Shown here one piece after another: positions 59,658 through 64,000 of a stretch of 64,000 bases of DNA. A program made the translations under genes and the position numbers. The DNA is from CF-118 sp035934385 (GTDB taxonomy: Bacteria > Chloroflexota > Dormibacteria > Dormibacterales > Dormibacteraceae). A model generated the notes under the pieces. It was not told the origin of the DNA, searched no databases, and saw only the letters and a program-made list of their open reading frames with translations. The DNA lies in assembly GCA_035934385.1 (NCBI GenBank), contig DASYXY010000081.1:62001-126000 (forward strand), in the 5' to 3' direction. How positions within the stretch are numbered: the first letter of the stretch is position 1; every line of letters starts with the position of its first letter.

Positions 59658-61181
59658 ATGAGCGGCGTCGACCTGCCCGAGCGCTACAACGTCGCGGCCG
59701 ACCTGCTCGAGCGGAACATGAAAGCCCGGTCCGGGAAAGTCGCGATCCATCACGCCGGCGGCGAGGTCACCTATGACGAGCTCCACCGCCTCGCGGCGGG
59801 AGCCGGCCGCGCGCTGCTCGACCACGGCGTGCGCCGCGAGGAGCGCGTCCTCGTCGTCGCCTACGACTCGCCGGGTTGGGTGGCGGCCTTTCTCGGTGCC
59901 GGCCTGATCGGCGCCGTTCCGGTGCCAGTGAATCCGCTCCTGCAGCGGTCCGAGGATTACGACCACTTCATCGAGGACTCGCTGGCGCGAGTGATCGTCG
60001 TCGACGGCAACACCGAGGAGAAGCTCAAGGCCGCCGCCGACCGGGCTCGGTCGAAGCCGCGGATGCTGCGCTCCGATCACATCCAGCCGAGCGCCGAGCT
60101 GAAGCCGGAGGCGACGCGCCGAGACGACATGGCCTTCTGGCTCTACAGCTCCGGCTCGACCGGCAAGCCGAAAGCGGTCGTGCACCTGCAGCACGACATC
60201 CCCTACACGTGCGTCACCTACGCGGAGAAGGTGCTCGGGATAGACGAGTCGGACACCACGTTCTCGACCACGGGCCTGTTCCACGCCTACGGTTTCGGCA
60301 ACAACCTGACCTTTCCGTACTGGGTCGGCGCTTCGACCGTGCTCCACGCGGGACGCAACACGCCGCAGACCGTGCTCGACACCATCGAGAAGCGCAAGCC
60401 CACGCTTTTCTTCTCCGCGCCGACGCTGTACAACGCGATCCTGAACTTCGAAGGTTCGAAGCAGCGCGACCTGAGCTCGATCCGCCATTGCGTCGCCGCC
60501 GCGGAGTCGCTGCCGGCCGAGGTGTGGAGGCGCTGGAAGGAGGCGTACGGGCTGACGATCATCGACGGCGTCGGCTCGACCGAGATGCTCCACATCTACT
60601 GCTCCAACCGCGTCGACGACGTGCGGCCTGGCTCGAGTGGCAAACCCGTGCCCGGCTATGAGCTCAAGATCCTCGACCCCGACGGCAAGCCGGCGCCCAC
60701 GGGCGAGGCAGGCGACCTGTACGTCAAGGGCGACAGCGCGCTGGCGCTGTACTGGGCGCAGCACGAGAAGTCGAAGCGGAGCATCCTCGGCGACTGGTTC
60801 TTCAGTGGCGACAGGTACCGGGTCGACGAGGACGGCTATTACTGGTACGAGGGCCGCTCCGACGACATGATCAAGGTGAGCGGGCTGTGGGTTTCGCCCA
60901 TCGAGATCGAGGCAGTTCTGCTCGAGCACAGAGCGGTGGCGGAAAGCGCGGTGGTCGGCATCAGCGTCGATGGGTTCACGAAGATCAAGGCTTTCGTCAT
61001 AACGCGTCCGGACGCAGTGACCGGCGACGCACTCGTGGCTGAATTGCAGGAGCACTGCAAATCGCGCCTCCAGCGATTCCAGTACCCGCACATGATCGAG
61101 TTCGTCAGCGAGCTGCCGAAGACCGTGACGGGCAAGATCCAGCGCTACAAGCTGCGCGAAAAGGAAACCGCTCCTGCCTAG
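59658..61181 (+). CDS. Benzoate-CoA ligase family protein
   Basis: A 507-residue AMP-forming ligase. The P-loop is WLYSSGSTGKPKAVVHLQHD; the benzoate-type HDIPYTCVTYAEKVLGI, LFHAYGFGNN, DGVGSTEMLHIY and catalytic Lys region PKTVTGKIQRYKLRE follow. These match the benzoate/4-hydroxybenzoate-CoA ligase group, which activates aromatic acids. ATG 59658 has GGAAG close by. It runs almost into leuB (10 bp), so a shared transcript is possible. Confidence 0.9.
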   Translation: MSGVDLPERYNVAADLLERNMKARSGKVAIHHAGGEVTYDELHRLAAGAGRALLDHGVRREERVLVVAYDSPGWVAAFLGAGLIGAVPVPVNPLLQRSEDYDHFIEDSLARVIVVDGNTEEKLKAAADRARSKPRMLRSDHIQPSAELKPEATRRDDMAFWLYSSGSTGKPKAVVHLQHDIPYTCVTYAEKVLGIDESDTTFSTTGLFHAYGFGNNLTFPYWVGASTVLHAGRNTPQTVLDTIEKRKPTLFFSAPTLYNAILNFEGSKQRDLSSIRHCVAAAESLPAEVWRRWKEAYGLTIIDGVGSTEMLHIYCSNRVDDVRPGSSGKPVPGYELKILDPDGKPAPTGEAGDLYVKGDSALALYWAQHEKSKRSILGDWFFSGDRYRVDEDGYYWYEGRSDDMIKVSGLWVSPIEIEAVLLEHRAVAESAVVGISVDGFTKIKAFVITRPDAVTGDALVAELQEHCKSRLQRFQYPHMIEFVSELPKTVTGKIQRYKLREKETAPA

Positions 61182-61191
61182 GCACATCGCC

Positions 61192-62205
61192 GTGGTGCCA
61201 TGCGACGGCGCCGGCCAAGAGGTCGTGCCCGAGGCGGTGAAAGTGCTGCGCGCGGCGGGCGCGGACTTCGAGTTCGACGAGCTCGACATCAACGCCGACG
61301 CGTACATGCGCAGCGGCGTGCCGATTCCGCCAGACGCGTGGACGAAGCTGGCCGCCGCGGACGCGATCCTTTTCGGCGCGGTCGGAGATCCGCGCGTCGC
61401 CGACCCCAACTACCTCGCGGGTGTCCTGCTGCGGCTGCGCTTCGAGCTCGACCTCTACGTCAATCTGCGCCCCGCGAAGCTGTATGACGACCGGCTATCG
61501 CCGCTGCGCCGCGAGGAGCGCCGGCCCGTGGACCTGGTGGTCGTGCGTGAGAACACCGAGGGCGCCTATGTCGGGATGGGTGGGCGCTTCAAGAAGGGGA
61601 CGGCCGACGAGATCGCCATCCAGGAGGACCTGAACACGCATCTCGGCGTCACTCGCATTCTCGAGCACGCGTTCGAGATCGCCAGGGCGGAGGTCGTCAT
61701 GGTCGACAAGTCCAACGCCATGACTTTCGCGGGCGGTCTGTGGCAGGAACGATGGAAGGACGTCGCGCGCGCGCATCCGAACATCAAGACCAGGCATCTC
61801 TTTGTCGACGCAGCGGCCATGCAGCTCGTCAAGGACCCAGGCCAGTTCGACGTCATCGTCACGAGCAACCTCTTCGGCGACATCCTCAGCGACCTCACAG
61901 CAGAGCTGGTGGGAGGCATGGGCATCGCTCCGTCGGCCAACATCAACCCGAAGACCGGTCGCGGCCTGTTCGAGCCCGTCCACGGCACGGCGCCGGACAT
62001 CGCGGGCAAGGGGCTCGTCAACCCGATTGGGGCCATCCTGAGCGCCGGTATGATGGTCGAACACCTGGGTCAACACGAAATGGCAGACGCGATCGAGGGT
62101 GCGGTCGAATCGGCCATTCGCGCGGGCGAGTGCACCCGCGACGTGGGCGGGAACCTGTCGACCTCCCAGGCCGGCGACGCGGTTGTGAAGAGGCTGAGGG
62201 ATTAG
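61192..62205 (+). CDS. leuB: 3-isopropylmalate dehydrogenase
   Basis: A 337-residue NAD-dependent decarboxylating dehydrogenase of leucine synthesis. LLRLRFELDLYVNLRPAKLY, VVRENTEGAYVGMGGRFKKG, Lys/Asn in MVDKSNAMTFAGG, and the Asp cluster SNLFGDILSDLTAELVGG are typical and resemble the mycobacterial enzyme. The first loop reads PCDGAGQEV instead of PGDGIGPEV. The frame is open and protein-like back to a CTG at 61174 with AAGGA 8 nt upstream, a likely true start; GTG 61192 is the first standard one. leuC follows in 3 bp. Confidence 0.9.
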   Translation: MVPCDGAGQEVVPEAVKVLRAAGADFEFDELDINADAYMRSGVPIPPDAWTKLAAADAILFGAVGDPRVADPNYLAGVLLRLRFELDLYVNLRPAKLYDDRLSPLRREERRPVDLVVVRENTEGAYVGMGGRFKKGTADEIAIQEDLNTHLGVTRILEHAFEIARAEVVMVDKSNAMTFAGGLWQERWKDVARAHPNIKTRHLFVDAAAMQLVKDPGQFDVIVTSNLFGDILSDLTAELVGGMGIAPSANINPKTGRGLFEPVHGTAPDIAGKGLVNPIGAILSAGMMVEHLGQHEMADAIEGAVESAIRAGECTRDVGGNLSTSQAGDAVVKRLRD

Positions 62206-62208
62206 TTC

Positions 62209-63494
<1,286 letters not shown>

Positions 63495-63498
<4 letters not shown>

Positions 63499-64000
63499 CG
63501 TTTCCCAAGGTCATCCGCGGCAAGGCGTGGAAGTTCGGCGTCAACATCGACACCGACCAGATCATTCCGGCCAAGTACGCCATTTATTCGCTCGACGAGA
63601 AGGAGCTCGGCAAGCACGCGATGGAGGGCGTGCCGGGCCGGGAGACATGGGCCTCACAGGTGACGCCGGGCGACATCCTGGTCGCCGCTTCGAACTTCGG
63701 CTGCGGCTCGTCGCGCGAGATCGCGCCGGTGGCGATCCGCGGTGCGGGCATCTCGCTCGTGATCGCGGACTCCTACGCCCGCATCTTCTTCCGTAACGCC
63801 ATCAACATGGGTTACCCCATCCTGCAGTCGCCGCAGGCGGCAGAAGCCGTGCACGAGAGCGACGAGCTCGAGGTCGATCTCGACGAAGGGATCATCCGCA
63901 ACTTCACGCGCGGCGACGAATATCACTGCGAAGCGTTCCCGCAGTTCATGAACGAGCTGCTGCACATGGGCGGCCTGGTGCCGTGGGTGCGCAGAAGGCT
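63495..64000 (+). CDS. leuD: 3-isopropylmalate dehydratase, small subunit (3'-truncated by window)
   Basis: The first 168 residues of a swivel-domain subunit: GVNIDTDQIIPAKYAIYS, the signature NFGCGSSREIAPVAIRGAGI and IADSYARIFFRNAINMGYPI. It forms the IPM isomerase with LeuC. The family is about 165-200 residues long, so only the tail is missing. Confidence 0.93.

Overview
This is a 64 kb piece of a high-GC bacterial chromosome with very dense gene packing. Many neighbours share ATGA, GTGA, TGATG or TTGA stop/start overlaps, GTG and TTG starts are common, and several convergent pairs overlap at their 3' ends. I see no rRNA, tRNA, CRISPR array, integrase or transposase. The gene mix (FRD/ApbE redox cluster, ECF42-type sigma factor with DGPF proteins, DUF2254, GldA/F/G-like ABC system, mycobacterial-style LeuB, PPi-type phosphofructokinase, K+-independent H+-PPase) suits a soil-type Chloroflexota/Dormibacterota-like or actinobacterial lineage. 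That assignment is an inference and is not certain.

Layout. 1-9.3 kb: end of an oligopeptide ABC ATPase, then signalling genes (membrane PAS histidine kinase, response regulator with HD-GYP, OmpR-type regulator, TetR regulator, and a 1347-residue GAF/PAS kinase divergent from tetR). 9.3-14.8 kb: proline dehydrogenase, a small secreted protein, then a membrane redox cluster (small Ser/Thr-rich protein, ferric-reductase-like membrane protein, ApbE flavin transferase) followed by its two-component system. An 11-bp-period CTCTCAGGAA repeat lies upstream of both the redox genes and the regulator gene. 14.8-20.6 kb: a 50-residue C2H2 zinc-finger protein, a secreted glycosidase-like protein, a diiron desaturase-like protein, a sigma/anti-sigma pair and an Orc/Cdc6-like ATPase. 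20.6-30.3 kb: MetE-like protein, then a tightly overlapped catabolic operon (amino-acid dehydrogenase, PaaK-like ligase, short citrate-synthase-like protein, VOC dioxygenase, DinB/MDMPI protein), an SDR and a Kef antiporter. 30.3-39 kb: three palindromes phased at 21 bp, ornithine-cyclodeaminase-like and DUF2254 proteins, HAD phosphatase, PPi-type PFK, cobalamin adenosyltransferase, an ECF sigma with a membrane partner, and a lipoprotein with a Hint domain. 39-44 kb: MoxR, DUF58 and TgpA-like transglutaminase. 44-50 kb: fatty-acyl genes and a DGPF/ECF42 module in which both DGPF genes carry the same promoter, TGTCGA-N17-CGTC. 50-57.7 kb: glycosyltransferase, CinA-like protein, acylphosphatase, Gld-type ABC exporter and H+-PPase. 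57.7-64 kb: two acyl-CoA ligases and leuBCD, the last gene cut by the window end.

The most notable item is at 59328-59633 on the minus strand. It is a complete DUF393/DCC-family thiol-disulfide oxidoreductase gene, broken only by one in-frame TGA at the second cysteine of the DxxCxxC redox motif. A hairpin with a GGUC apical loop starts 6 nt after that TGA, and the loop itself begins after 17 nt, close to the geometry of bacterial SECIS elements. I interpret it as a selenoprotein (Cys-x-x-Sec) that ordinary gene calling would miss.

Other links between genes: PPi-dependent PFK and the H+-PPase suggest pyrophosphate-based energy handling. Several regulators sit beside repeat arrays that could be their operators.
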